Below are positions 8,407 to 18,413 of a stretch of 64,000 nucleotides of DNA, piece after piece (within the stretch, counting starts at the first letter, position 1; each line of letters begins with the position of its first letter). The position numbers and the translations under genes were made by a program. The stretch is from the NCBI GenBank assembly GCA_963803025.1, contig CAWDKZ010000012.1:186001-250000 (forward strand), written 5' to 3'. This DNA comes from Bog-793 sp963803025 (GTDB taxonomy: Bacteria > Actinomycetota > Acidimicrobiia > Acidimicrobiales > Bog-793). The notes beneath the pieces were generated by a model, which was given only the letters and a program-made list of their open reading frames with translations, was not told where the DNA came from and ran no database searches.

Positions 8407-9498
8407 TCAAACGAGGGCCACTTCGGGCGCGATGCACTGCTCGGAAAACCCGCACTCCTCCGCGCTCTCGTTGCGCACGGCGTAATGGATGCCGGGCGGA
8501 ATCAGGATCAGGTCGCCGCGCTCGAATTCGACGCCCGGCGCGGCATCGCCCAGCTCGGAGCTGTCGGCCAGCACGACGCTGCCGTGCCCGCTGGCCAGGC
8601 GCAGGATCACCGCGCGGGTTGCCTCGCACGCCAGCGCGGTCTCGCTGCGCGGCCCGATCCGGTAACACGCGGCCTTGACAAACGAATCGCACAGCAGAAC
8701 CTGTTCGCCGCCGGGAATGGATACCGGCTCGATGGGCTCGATTTCGTGGCTCCCGAATCCGCGCACCAGACGATTGCGCGGCGGCAGCCCGATAGCGCGC
8801 AACGTGCGCTCCGCATTGCCGCGGGTGAATTCGGCCGGAATTGCCCGGCCTTCGTTCTGGTCGTGCAGCCGCTTGACCATGTCGGTGGAGACGGTCGCGT
8901 ATTCCTCCAAAACGCAGCCGAAGACGGTGTGCACGACGCCCAGTTCGGAGATCACGAAGACGTCGCCGGGGTCGGGCACGAATTTGAAGAGGTCGTAATC
9001 CGGGTTCGCTTCGCCGGCCAGCCAGCGCTCGAAGGCGCGCCGTTCGTAGACCTGCTGCCAGTCCTTGTAGTCGCACAGGAAGACGAATCCGCCGGGCTGG
9101 ACTGCGAGAATGTGGAACACTTCGAGCTTGTGGACCAGATGATGCTGAAAGCTGAAGCCCTGCCCCGGACTCTGCAGAAAGATCGAATAGCCCAATGGCG
9201 TCGCCGCCTTGATGGCGTAAGACTTGTACTTCAGCACGAAGCCCAGTTGGCGCTGATAGCGCGCCACCTCGCGCGCATCCGGCCCGCAGATCGCCCGCGT
9301 CAGGAGCGCGCGCAGGACCTGTTTATACAGCGCCTCGAGCCGTTCCGTGTGCTCGATCGGGGCGTCCTCCCTCAGCAACTCGACCAGGCTCGGCAGACTG
9401 CCGAGCCCGCCGGCCGCGACGAGCGCGGCATCCGCGGCCCGGTTGGGATCGTTCAAATAGCCTGTGATGGCCTGGCGTAACAGAGCGGTGTGGGGCAT
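8407..9498 (-). CDS. Two-cupin protein, sugar isomerase-like
   Basis: This is a 363-residue cytoplasmic protein without a signal peptide. An N-terminal helical segment (1-100) precedes a cupin-like region with FSFQHHLVHKLEV and PGGFVFLCDYKDW (about 115-150). A second cupin follows near residues 265-355 (DLILIPPGIHYAVRNES). The layout recalls type I mannose-6-phosphate isomerases, but I cannot identify a complete metal-ligand set. It lies head to head with the SIS isomerase and PfkB kinase genes, so a role in sugar-phosphate metabolism is inferred. AAGGA about 10 bases upstream supports the start. Confidence 0.5.
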   Translation of the reverse strand: MPHTALLRQAITGYLNDPNRAADAALVAAGGLGSLPSLVELLREDAPIEHTERLEALYKQVLRALLTRAICGPDAREVARYQRQLGFVLKYKSYAIKAATPLGYSIFLQSPGQGFSFQHHLVHKLEVFHILAVQPGGFVFLCDYKDWQQVYERRAFERWLAGEANPDYDLFKFVPDPGDVFVISELGVVHTVFGCVLEEYATVSTDMVKRLHDQNEGRAIPAEFTRGNAERTLRAIGLPPRNRLVRGFGSHEIEPIEPVSIPGGEQVLLCDSFVKAACYRIGPRSETALACEATRAVILRLASGHGSVVLADSSELGDAAPGVEFERGDLILIPPGIHYAVRNESAEECGFSEQCIAPEVALV

Positions 9499-9755
9499 GA
9501 TCGGGTTCCTTCCGCCGGGCGCGCGCCACCGTGACTCCGTTCATGAAAGCCGGCCGAAGGCAAGTCCCGCCACTGCTGGAAAGCACGAGACGGAAACCCA
9601 TAGCCATTGTAACTTGGGGCTGTCGCGCGCTGTGCGGCGAGCGTTCGAGGTGGAAGGAAGACGGTGTGGCGTTGGTGATACACTGCGTGTTCAGCGAGGA
9701 TGCCGGTTTGACACCCATTGTGAAATTCCGAGCCGATGAGGACCCATCCGGATGG

Positions 9756-10955
9756 ATGAAGGAGCTGGCTGCGGAGCAGCCCGAATTGCGGGCTTTGCTG
9801 GAGCTATCGGCGGAGGCCCAGGAGGCGGCCGGATTCGGCCACACCCTGCGCGAGATCTGCCAGCAGCCGGCCACGTGGATTCAGACCGCGCAGACGCTGG
9901 TCCTGATGCACCCCAGCTTGCGGAGCTTCCTGGCGGACTGCCGGTCGCTCGTGCTGACGGGGTCAGGGAGTTCGCAATATGCCGGCGAGTGCGTGCACCC
10001 GGCGCTGCAGGCGGCGTCGGGTATTTCGGCCTGCACGCTGGGCGGCGGATGGCTGCTGGCGCAAGGCCGGCGGGCGCTGCCAGCCGAGCGGCCGCTGACG
10101 CTGATCTCGCTGGCGCGTTCGGGCGACAGCCCGGAGAGCGGCGGCGTGGTGGAGTGGCTCTTGGAGACCGAGCCGCTGGTAAAGCACCTGGTCATTACGT
10201 GCAATGCGCGCGGCCAGCTGGCGACGCGCTTCCGTGGCGATCCGGGGGTCCTGGTCCTCAGCCTGGACGAGAAAACCAACGACCGCAGCCTGGTGATGAC
10301 CTCGAGCTTCACCAACATGGCCTTGGCCGGGCTCGGCCTGGGATTCCTGGCTGATCCGGCCGCCTATGCGAAGATCGCGGAGACGTTGGCCGGCGCGGGC
10401 CGGCAGTTGCTGCTGCGGCACACCGACGTGCTGGCGGAGACGGCGCGCACGCCATTTCATCGCGCGGTCTTTCTGGCCAGCGGCTGCCGCTACGGCGCGG
10501 CGCGGGAGGCGGGCCTGAAGATGCTCGAAATGAACGCCGGGCGGATTCCCACCATGGCCGAAACGTACCTCGCGTTCCGCCACGGCCCGATGTGTTTCCT
10601 GGATCGGGAAACTCTGCTGGTGTGCTTCCTGGCTTCCGATCCGCTGGCGCGGGCGTATGAGGAAGACGTCATCACGGAGATCAACCGCAAGCAGCTCGGC
10701 GCACGGAAACTGATCGTCGGCGCGGGCGTCGACCCTGCGCTGCTGGCAGATGGCGACGTGGCGCTGGAGGTTCCGGCGATGGCGGAACTGGGCGACGACA
10801 ACGTGCCCGTGCTGGACGTCATGGTCGGCCAGTTGCTGGCATTCTTCCGCTGCCGGGCGGAAGGACTGCGGCCGGACATGCCATCCGAGGGCGCCATCAG
10901 CCGCGTGGTGAACCCGTTCAGGATCCACGCCCGCAAGGAGCAACCGAAGCCGTGA
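9756..10955 (+). CDS. SIS-domain sugar-phosphate isomerase, AgaS-like
   Basis: The approximately 399-residue protein carries two sugar isomerase (SIS) domains: VLTGSGSSQYAGE near residue 66 and ISLARSGDSPES near 118, with the second domain from about 215. The N-terminal FGHTLREICQQPATW is typical of AgaS-type ketose/aldose isomerase or deaminase proteins acting on tagatose-6-phosphate or amino-sugar phosphates. The start is uncertain: the frame is open for another 75 codons, but homology begins near 9756 and GAGGA is at 9738-9742. The pfkB kinase start overlaps its stop, so the two are translationally coupled. Confidence 0.75.
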   Translation: MKELAAEQPELRALLELSAEAQEAAGFGHTLREICQQPATWIQTAQTLVLMHPSLRSFLADCRSLVLTGSGSSQYAGECVHPALQAASGISACTLGGGWLLAQGRRALPAERPLTLISLARSGDSPESGGVVEWLLETEPLVKHLVITCNARGQLATRFRGDPGVLVLSLDEKTNDRSLVMTSSFTNMALAGLGLGFLADPAAYAKIAETLAGAGRQLLLRHTDVLAETARTPFHRAVFLASGCRYGAAREAGLKMLEMNAGRIPTMAETYLAFRHGPMCFLDRETLLVCFLASDPLARAYEEDVITEINRKQLGARKLIVGAGVDPALLADGDVALEVPAMAELGDDNVPVLDVMVGQLLAFFRCRAEGLRPDMPSEGAISRVVNPFRIHARKEQPKP

Positions 10956-11878
10956 AGATCCTGTTTGCCGGGGAACTTAATCCCGATCTGATCCTGCGCG
11001 ACTACCACGCCTTCCCTACCCTGGGCCAGGAGGTGCTGGTGGACGACTGCACGCTGACGCTGGGCAGCGCCACCGCGATCTGCGCGGTGGGCATGGCCAA
11101 GCTCGGCAATGCGGTGCGCTTCGCCACGCTGGTGGGCCAGGACCAGTGGGGCGATTTCTGCGTCCGGGCGCTGGAGCAGGCGGGGATCGACATCAGCGGC
11201 GTGCGGCGCGAGGCCAGCGTGAAGACGGGCATCACGATTTCAATCACTTCGGCCGCGGACCGGGCGTTCGTCACCTATTTGGGCGCCATCGCCGCATTCC
11301 GGGCGGCGCATATGGACAGCGCGGTGATGGACGGCTGCGGCCACCTGCACATCTCGAGCTATTTCCTGCAGCAGGGCCTGCGCCAGGACTGCAGCGCGTT
11401 GTTCGCCGAGGCGCACCGGCACGGCATGACGACCTCGCTGGACCCGGGCTTCGACCCGACAGAACGCTGGCAGAGCGGCTTGCGCGAAGCGCTCCAGCAA
11501 GTCGACATCTTCTTCCCCAACGAGGTGGAGCTGCGCGGCGCCGGCGGCTCCTCTGAACCAGTCGAGTGCTTGCGGCGGCTCCATAACGGCCGCACGCTGG
11601 TAGTGGCCAAGCTGGGGCGCGAGGGCTGCATGGCGTTCGACGATGGAGCGCCGGTGCACGTACCCGCGTTCCCGGTGCGGGCCGTTGACACCACGGGCGC
11701 GGGCGATTCGTTCAACGCCGGTTTTCTGCACGCGTGGCTGCGCCGGCGTCCGTTGAAAGAGGCGATGCGCTTCGCCGCGGCCTGCGGCGCGTTGTCCACG
11801 CGGGCGATGGGCGGCACGGGCAGCCAGGCCACGGAATCCGAAGCGGAGGAGATGTTGCATGTTACAACGGGGAATTGA
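10952..11878 (+). CDS. PfkB-family carbohydrate kinase
   Basis: A 308-residue ribokinase-fold kinase that starts with GTG; GTGA overlaps the stop codon of the isomerase gene. The C-terminal PfkB signature DTTGAGDSFNAGF (about 244-257) contains the catalytic Asp near residue 251 and the anion hole. The N-terminal lid region and VVAKLGREGCM are also family-like. It probably phosphorylates the sugar or sugar phosphate handled by the neighbouring AgaS-like isomerase. The following amidohydrolase gene starts 20 bases before its stop, so the block behaves as one operon. Confidence 0.85.
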   Translation: MKILFAGELNPDLILRDYHAFPTLGQEVLVDDCTLTLGSATAICAVGMAKLGNAVRFATLVGQDQWGDFCVRALEQAGIDISGVRREASVKTGITISITSAADRAFVTYLGAIAAFRAAHMDSAVMDGCGHLHISSYFLQQGLRQDCSALFAEAHRHGMTTSLDPGFDPTERWQSGLREALQQVDIFFPNEVELRGAGGSSEPVECLRRLHNGRTLVVAKLGREGCMAFDDGAPVHVPAFPVRAVDTTGAGDSFNAGFLHAWLRRRPLKEAMRFAAACGALSTRAMGGTGSQATESEAEEMLHVTTGN

Positions 11879-12717
11879 TTTTCACACCCATCCGCTGCTG
11901 GTGCGCGAGATGATCGCGCGGCATCCGGAACTGGAACGGGCGGCGCGCGAGACGTTTTATATCGGCAACAATTTTCAGCCGCTCGAATCGTTCCTGCTGG
12001 AGTTGGATATCGCCGGTCTCGAAAAGGCGGTCCTGCTGCCGATCGACGCCACCAGCAGCCGCAACACCACGGTTTACACGAATGAACAGATCGCCGAGCT
12101 GTGCGCCATGAGCCCGCGCCTGGTGGGCTTTGCCAGCGTGGATCCGCACGATCCGGATGCCCCGGCTAAGCTGCGCGAGGCGGTGACGAAGCTGGGCCTG
12201 CGCGGGCTCAAGCTGGCGCCGGCGATGCAGCAGTTTTATGCCGACGACCGCACGCGTCTATCCGCTCTACGAGGCGGCGCGCGAGCTGGGCATTCCGATC
12301 CTGTTTCACTCCGGCATGAGCTGGGAGCCGGGCAGCCGGCTGCAATACGGCCAGCCGATGCAGTTCGAAAATGTGGCCGCGGACTTCCCCGATCTGCCGA
12401 TCGTGCTGGCCCACCTGGCGTGGCCGTGGATCACCGAGGCGGTCGCGCTGGCGCTGAAGTATCCCAACCTGCATCTCGACACCTCGGCGCTGTATTTCGA
12501 CAACCCGCGCGATTTTCTGCGTTACGCGATGACCCAGACGGTGCCGCTGACGGTCTTCGAGCGCAGCCTGCGCAAGCAGATCGTGTTCGGCTCGAATTAC
12601 CCGCGCGTGGAGATCAAGAACATGGCCGCGGCCGTGCGCGGGCTCGGTTTCTCTGAGCCCTGCCTGGATCTCGTATTCCGGGAAAACGCGGAGCGGCTGC
12701 TCGGAGGCAGGCGATGA
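11859..12717 (+). CDS. Amidohydrolase family 2 (metal-dependent hydrolase), one frameshift
   Basis: The protein is about 285 residues once one extra base near 12250 is removed. The N terminus holds the metal-binding FHTHP pair. PILFHSGMSW supplies another metal-site histidine, and GSNYPR near the C terminus is the usual position of the catalytic aspartate in related enzymes, here replaced by Asn. Members are TIM-barrel decarboxylases or lactonase-like hydrolases. The break sits between GCCGACGAC and CGCGTCTAT, where the frame moves by +1. GGAGGAGAT just upstream supports ATG 11859. The start overlaps the pfkB gene and the end overlaps YjbQ by 4 bases. Confidence 0.75.
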
Positions 12718-13167
12718 TTATCAAGCTGGAACGCATCGAAGTGCAGTCCCGCCAGGGCATGGAGATGATCGATATCACGCCGCAGGTGGAACAGGCCGTG
12801 GCCGCCAGCGGCGTGCACAACGGGCTGGTGCTGGCGATGACGGCGCACACTTCCGTCGGGGCTGCTGGTGACCGAGGGCATCGAGTGCCTGGAGCGCGAC
12901 GTGCTGGCGCACCTGGAGCGGCTGGCGCCGAAGGAGCCGCCCGAAGGCACGTTCGGCTACTGGCACAACCGCTACCTGGACTACGACGGGCGGCTGGGGT
13001 TCAACGCCGGGGATCACCTGAAGAGCATCCTGGGCGGAGTGAATTGCTTCTTCCCCGTCGAGAACGGCAAGGTCGTTCGCGGCAGCCGCCAGAAGGTCTA
13101 CTTCGTCGAGTACGACGGACCGCTGGCGCAGAACGGTATTCATCCAGGTTCTGGGAGAAGCGGCGTA
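12714..13167 (+). CDS. YjbQ/UPF0047 family protein, two frameshifts
   Basis: The family fold is clear across three frames: MTAHTSVG, then LLVTEGIE, NRYLDYDGRLGFNAGDHLKS and VYFVEYDGP, ending in FIQVLGEAA before TAG at 13165-13167. The protein is about 150 residues, slightly longer than the usual 130-140. YjbQ proteins have low thiamin-phosphate synthase activity in vitro; their true role is unsettled. The first break is an extra G in GGGG near 12857, the second an extra base near 13130. ATG overlaps the previous stop (ATGA), so it belongs to the upstream sugar operon. Confidence 0.75.
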
Positions 13168-13175
13168 GTGCGTCT

Positions 13176-15671
13176 TCAGAAGAGCACGTCGAAGTCGGCG
13201 GTGAAGCGGCGATGGCGCTCGCCGAAAAACAGGCCTGCGGCCGGATCGTCGACGTTCCAGTGCACCGCTTCGGGGTTGAAGTGGTTGCTCAGATTGAAGC
13301 CGCTGATCGAAAACCGCAGAGAATACTTCGGACTGACCTTGAAATCCCTCCACACCCGCGCGTCCGCCGAGAGGAAGTTGGGAAAGCGGGTCGCGTTGGG
13401 GATGCCGACATAGCCCTGGGCGGCATTGGTCAGAATGTAGGGGAAGCCGCTGCGATATTCGAACACCGGCGCGATGCCGAAGCCGCGCGGGAGCTGGAGC
13501 CGGCCCCAGACGAGGAAACGATTGGGAAGATCGGTGGGTGATGTCGCCACCTGGTCGGGCCGCAGGATGGGCGAGGGGAAGCTGCCAATGTAGCTGGCGA
13601 AGTCGTTCAGGTCGCCCGTGGCATGGCTGCGCACGTAAGAGAAGTTCAACTCCCGCTTTTCGCCCGGACGCACGCGGGCGGTGGCTTCGTACTGCCGATA
13701 GCGCGCCGTCCCAGTGCCCGAGAGCAGCACCATCCCGGTGTTGGTCACGGGGTTCGGGAGCGTGGAATCGAGAATCAACAGGTCCCCGGATACGCTCTGC
13801 ATGTAGCCCGTCCTCAGGCGGACGTAACGCGTGATGGGCTGCTCCACCTGCAGCACGCCGTTGGTGCTGCCGGGCGAGAAGTTGCCCGCTGTCTGACTTT
13901 TGACGACGAGCTTCTGGCGCGAGATGATCTCGCCCAGCCCGTTCTGAAAAAGATACGGGCCGGCCGTGATCTGGCCGTTCCCGTTGTAATCAGTCACCAC
14001 CTCGTTGGGGTAATCGCTGAAGGAGTAGACGCCCAGCGGAACGCGGTCGTAATAGACGCCGACGCCCGCGCGCACCACCGTGCCCAGGTGCGTGAAGGGG
14101 TTCCAGGCCAGGCCGGCGCGGGGCGCGAAACGGATCGCCTCGGAGATCTCCTGCGACTCGGTGCGCAGGCCCAGATCGATCGCCAGGTGCGGCGAAAGGG
14201 TCCAATGGTCCTGCACGAAGAGGGCGTATTCGGTGTCGGCATTCGAGAACGGTGAGCCGCCGGTGAAGGCGATGCTCTCCAGCAGCCCGCCGCTCGCATT
14301 GGCGATGTCAACTGGATGCTCATTCATCTGGCCGTCGTCGTAGCTCTCGGCCACGTATGCGCCGGCTTTGAAATTGTGCGTGCCGAAGCGGCTCCAGGGC
14401 GCGAACGAGAATGTTGACAGCCAGCCGTAGCGCTCGGCGTCGCGGGCCTGCTGGGCGAAGTAGTTGCCCGAGTCGCCCTGCGGCTGGAGCACCAGATCGA
14501 GCGGCCCCTTGGCCCATACGCTGGCGTCGAACCTGGTCATCGAGATCGTGTTGTCCCACAGGCCGCCGAAGATGGTCAGCTTGTCCGAGAGAGTCGCGGT
14601 GTAATTGTGCGTACGGGCATCGGAGGTGGTCGGCTGCGGATTGAAATAATCCATGTTCACGTAGCCCAGGCGCTGCGGGGCGAGGTGAAACGTGGCCGTG
14701 AGCAGATTCTTGTCCGAAACGATCCAATCGAGCTGCAGGAACGAGTTGAAGCCTTCGGTTGTTTTCTGGTTCCAGGGATATGGCAAAGTGTAAATGAGAA
14801 TCTTGCGAACCTCGTATTCGAAGCCTTCCGAGAGATACAGCTTGCCCGGGATCAGCGGGCCTTCGAGGTTCAGACGCGGAGTCGCATCGCGCAGGCCGCG
14901 CAGGTGCCAGCTGCGAATGCTGAAGTCGGGCAAGGGATCGTTCAGTTCCCATTTCCATTTCTCGCCGCCGCGCCGCGTTTCCACCGAAACCAGTCCCGCC
15001 GAGAAGCGTCCGTACTCGGCCAGAAACGACGTCTGATAGAAGTTCAGGCTCTCGACGCTGTCGATGGGCACGGTCAGGCCGAACCCGCCCGTCGCCGGGT
15101 CGGTAACGTCGGCCGAGTTGACGACCAAGGCGCTGCGATTCTCGCCGCTGCCGGAGAGTTGCAGTCCGCCGCCCGGCGTGCGAACGACGCCGGGGATCAA
15201 CGGCAGGGCGTCGCTCACCGTGGCCGGCCGGCTGGGCAGGTCCCTGGCCGTCTGCGCCTGGACCGTGCTGGGCGGCGCCGAACCGGCCTCCACCGCAGTC
15301 GCCGTGTCGCGCACCTCGATGCTTTCTTTGCGCGCCCGCGGCGCCAGGGTCAGCTCGACAGCCAGCGAGGCCCCCGCCTCCAGCGCCAGGTCCGGCCGGA
15401 TCAGCGGTTCGAATCCCTCCTTCGCGGCGCTGATCGCATAACGCCCGGGCTTCAACCCACCGAAGGCCGCATGGCCGTTCTCGTCGGTCGTCGCCGCGGC
15501 CACGACGCCGCCGTCCAGCTTGAGCTCGAGTTGCGCCGCCGGGATGCCCAGATGCGACGGGTCGAGGAGCGTGACGCTGATCTTCGCCCCCTCCGGCTGT
15601 CGCGCCCACGCCGCGCGCCCCGCGCACAGACACAAAATCATCGTCGCCGCGATGTGGCTAATGCGCATCAT
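13176..15671 (-). CDS. Oar-like TonB-dependent outer-membrane protein
   Basis: An intact 831-residue outer-membrane barrel. A signal peptide (about 1-23, ending AWA) is followed by a carboxypeptidase-regulatory-like beta domain (about 28-110, KISVTLLDPSHLGIP ... PGRYAISAAKEGF). A plug-like region follows (DLPSRPATVSDALPLIPGV), then a long beta-barrel ending in aromatic FDVLF. In acidobacteria such receptors are numerous and are assumed to bind oligosaccharides or peptides. It is somewhat short for the family, which often exceeds 1,000 residues. The gene converges on YjbQ with a gap of 8 bases. Confidence 0.8.
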   Translation of the reverse strand: MMRISHIAATMILCLCAGRAAWARQPEGAKISVTLLDPSHLGIPAAQLELKLDGGVVAAATTDENGHAAFGGLKPGRYAISAAKEGFEPLIRPDLALEAGASLAVELTLAPRARKESIEVRDTATAVEAGSAPPSTVQAQTARDLPSRPATVSDALPLIPGVVRTPGGGLQLSGSGENRSALVVNSADVTDPATGGFGLTVPIDSVESLNFYQTSFLAEYGRFSAGLVSVETRRGGEKWKWELNDPLPDFSIRSWHLRGLRDATPRLNLEGPLIPGKLYLSEGFEYEVRKILIYTLPYPWNQKTTEGFNSFLQLDWIVSDKNLLTATFHLAPQRLGYVNMDYFNPQPTTSDARTHNYTATLSDKLTIFGGLWDNTISMTRFDASVWAKGPLDLVLQPQGDSGNYFAQQARDAERYGWLSTFSFAPWSRFGTHNFKAGAYVAESYDDGQMNEHPVDIANASGGLLESIAFTGGSPFSNADTEYALFVQDHWTLSPHLAIDLGLRTESQEISEAIRFAPRAGLAWNPFTHLGTVVRAGVGVYYDRVPLGVYSFSDYPNEVVTDYNGNGQITAGPYLFQNGLGEIISRQKLVVKSQTAGNFSPGSTNGVLQVEQPITRYVRLRTGYMQSVSGDLLILDSTLPNPVTNTGMVLLSGTGTARYRQYEATARVRPGEKRELNFSYVRSHATGDLNDFASYIGSFPSPILRPDQVATSPTDLPNRFLVWGRLQLPRGFGIAPVFEYRSGFPYILTNAAQGYVGIPNATRFPNFLSADARVWRDFKVSPKYSLRFSISGFNLSNHFNPEAVHWNVDDPAAGLFFGERHRRFTADFDVLF

Positions 15672-15878
15672 CTGTCGCCCGCTGGTCAGGGTTTCCCAGG
15701 TGAATGGCTGAAGGACGCCCTCCGCATGGGGACGGTTTCATGACCATGCCTTTCGGCACAATCCCTCGTTCGCAGAGAGGTGATTCAACTCTCGCAGATG
15801 TTCAATTTTATCACCTGGCTGGAAATGAGCGCTCCGGCCCCGCGAGCGGATAGAATAGCGCCCGGAAGGACTCCACTT

Positions 15879-17222
15879 ATGATGCAGCCGAAAGGGATGG
15901 ATCGCCGCGATTTCCTGCGCGGCGCGGGAGTTGTCTCGGCCGGCTTGGGGCTGGCTCGGGACTCCGCTGCGGAGGCGGCCTCGCCTCCAGACGAACAATA
16001 CAAAGTTCACTGGTACCCCTTCACTGAGCACCCCGATTCGGATACCTGCTGGTCGCTCTCCGTGGGTCCCGACGGCCGGATCTACGCCGCGGCCTGCGCC
16101 GAGGGCGTGCCCGGCGGGGTCGTGAAGCCGGTGCGCTACAACGAGCAGAAGGACGGGCTCGACTATCTCTTCAACCTCGCTGAGATGGTCGACGATCCCG
16201 GCGACTCCGGCCACGCGACGCAGTGCAAGATCCACTATAGTTTCGCCCCCTCGATGCACGACCAGGTCATGTACATGGCCACGCATCTGTCGGGACCGCC
16301 CATCGACCTGCCCGTTTACAACCCGTGGTATTCGTGGCACGACAAGCAGCGCCTGTTCCGCGGAGCCGCGCTGCTGGCCTGGGATACGCAACACGACCGC
16401 GTGTTGTGGTGGGACACGATGATCCCCAAGGAGGGCTGCCGCTGCCTGCTGCACGACGAGGAGCGCGGGCTGCTGTACGCGATCTCCTATCCGCGCGATC
16501 ACTTCTTCATCTACGACCTGAAGACGCGCCAGCGGCGCGACCTGGGCCGCATCGGCTCGATTAATTCGCAGACCATCATCCTCGATAAACGCCACCGTGT
16601 CTGGACCACCAATGATTACGGCCATTTGGTGCGTTATACGCCCGAAACGGACCGGCTGGAGATCTCGCCCGAACCCCTGCCCCACGCCGTTTACCAGACC
16701 GGCTGGCACAGCGTCTTCTACGATGTCGCGCCGGCTCCCGACCGGGAGTGCGTCTACGCCTCGACGTGGTGCCCCAATCCGCATCTGATGCGTATCTGGC
16801 TGAACGAAGGCCAGTGGCCGCGGGTGGAAGACCTCGGCCCCGCGACGCAGGATCGCGACCTCACTTTCCCCGTTGACATGTTCCGCGACCACTGCGGAGG
16901 ACTCGTCTTCGCCGGCGACGGCAAGCTCTACTATGTGGCCTCGCGCTGGCGCGATCCGGTTCACAATCCCCTGCCCCCGCCGCACAAAGAACGCGAGGGC
17001 GTCGTCTGGCGCCTCGACCCGCGCACGCTGAAACGCGAAGAGGTGACGCGGCTCGAGCACCCCAACGGCTTCGCGCACTACGTCTCGCGCGGCGCCGTGG
17101 ATCACAATGGCGACCTCTTCTTCGGCCACGTCGGCTCGCGCCCGTGCGGGATTTTCAAGGTGTCGATGCCGGCCGGCCGTAAACGCGAAAACGCGCATCT
17201 GCCCATTCGTATGTGGGGCTGA
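15879..17222 (+). CDS. Tat-exported beta-propeller protein
   Basis: The 447-residue protein begins with a Tat signal (MDRRDFLRGAGVVSAGLGLA). Repeated propeller strands follow (WSLSVGPDGRIYAAAC, LLYAISYPRDHFFIYDL, RHRVWTTNDYGHLVRYTP). The function is unknown; such proteins occur beside polysaccharide-degradation genes in planctomycetes and acidobacteria. GGAAGGA at 15863-15869 supports ATG 15879. A second, related propeller gene starts 14 bases downstream, probably by tandem duplication and operon formation. Confidence 0.7.
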   Translation: MMQPKGMDRRDFLRGAGVVSAGLGLARDSAAEAASPPDEQYKVHWYPFTEHPDSDTCWSLSVGPDGRIYAAACAEGVPGGVVKPVRYNEQKDGLDYLFNLAEMVDDPGDSGHATQCKIHYSFAPSMHDQVMYMATHLSGPPIDLPVYNPWYSWHDKQRLFRGAALLAWDTQHDRVLWWDTMIPKEGCRCLLHDEERGLLYAISYPRDHFFIYDLKTRQRRDLGRIGSINSQTIILDKRHRVWTTNDYGHLVRYTPETDRLEISPEPLPHAVYQTGWHSVFYDVAPAPDRECVYASTWCPNPHLMRIWLNEGQWPRVEDLGPATQDRDLTFPVDMFRDHCGGLVFAGDGKLYYVASRWRDPVHNPLPPPHKEREGVVWRLDPRTLKREEVTRLEHPNGFAHYVSRGAVDHNGDLFFGHVGSRPCGIFKVSMPAGRKRENAHLPIRMWG

Positions 17223-17236
17223 AGGAGGTAACGGCC

Positions 17237-18350
17237 ATGCAAACCAAATCCAAGTTGAGATTCGATCCTGATTCGCCCCAGATCAAGGCCTACCTCGACC
17301 AGGTCCATCACCACACGTTCATGGGGGAAGGGACCATGGTCGCCTTCCCCACGTGTCTGCCCGGCATGACGGTCCAGATTCCGCTTGATGAGAGCCACAT
17401 CACGGCGCTCGCCGCGGCGCCGGACGGGACCGTCTATGGCGCTACCAGCGGCCGCTGCAGCCACATCTTCATCGCGTCGCTGCATTGGCTCAACGGCATC
17501 GTCTTCGACCTCGGAATCCCCGAGGGCGCGACCCAGGCCGCCGCAGTGTGCTGCGGCGACTCGAGCGTTTTTGCATTCGTCAACGGTCCGCGCGGCGGCC
17601 GCGCCATCGCCATTCCCCAGCTGGACCTCGCACCCGAGGATCTCATCCAGGAGTGGAGCTTCGAGCGCCCCGCGATGACCGACTCACGGCGAATGCGTGC
17701 CCGGCGAGCCGGTCGTCCACGCCGTCATGGACGCATCGCGGAAGACCATCGTAGGCCTCACCTCGCGCCACATCTTCACGCTGGACGTTGCTACGCATCA
17801 GGTGCGCCAGGCGGGCCAGGCGCCCGGTATCGGGCAGATTGCGCTGGCAACGCGCGGCGCCATTTTCGGCCGCGACGAGGCCGACTCGCTGTGGCGTTTC
17901 GACCCCGCGTCGCAGCAGTTCGAGCGTCGCGCCGTGAAGCTGCCGGAAGACTTCGGCGATTACCCGCTTCAGTGGGCCGCACACCGCCATAGCGGCGTGC
18001 TTTACACCGCCGATGCGCGGGGCAATCTGTATTCGTTCGACGCAAGCCATGGATTCAGCCAGCCTCTGGCACCCACGCCCCTGACGCCGGTCGGCCCGAT
18101 GGCGGTCACGTTCGACGGGCGGCTGTTCGGGTTCTGCGGCGACGAGATGGCCAAGATGTTTTGCTACGAGCCGGCCACACGCAAGGTCACGAACCTGGGC
18201 GTCGCCGTTTCGGTCCTCGAGCGGCGGCGCTACGGCTATGTCTTCGGCGACGCGGTCACGGGCCGTGATGGCGAGATCATCTTCGGCGAGGACGACAACG
18301 GCGGCCACGTCTGGATGTATTTCCCGCGCATCCGCTCCACGGGCGCGTAG
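17237..18350 (+). CDS. Second beta-propeller protein, one frameshift
   Basis: A perfect AAGGAGGT at 17222-17229 precedes ATG 17237. Propeller blades are visible throughout (ALAAAPDGTVYGATSG, TSRHIFTLDVATHQV, LLYTADARGNLYSFD-like strands, FGDAVTGRDGEIIFG). It has no signal peptide, unlike its neighbour. One +1 break lies near 17687, between MTDS and GECVPGEPVVHAV. Corrected length is about 370 residues. Role unknown. Confidence 0.65.
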
Positions 18351-18413
18351 ACCGGCCTGGCCGAATGCAGGCGCCGCGACGCTTTGCGATGGCGCGGAGT
18401 AGAATGATTCTCC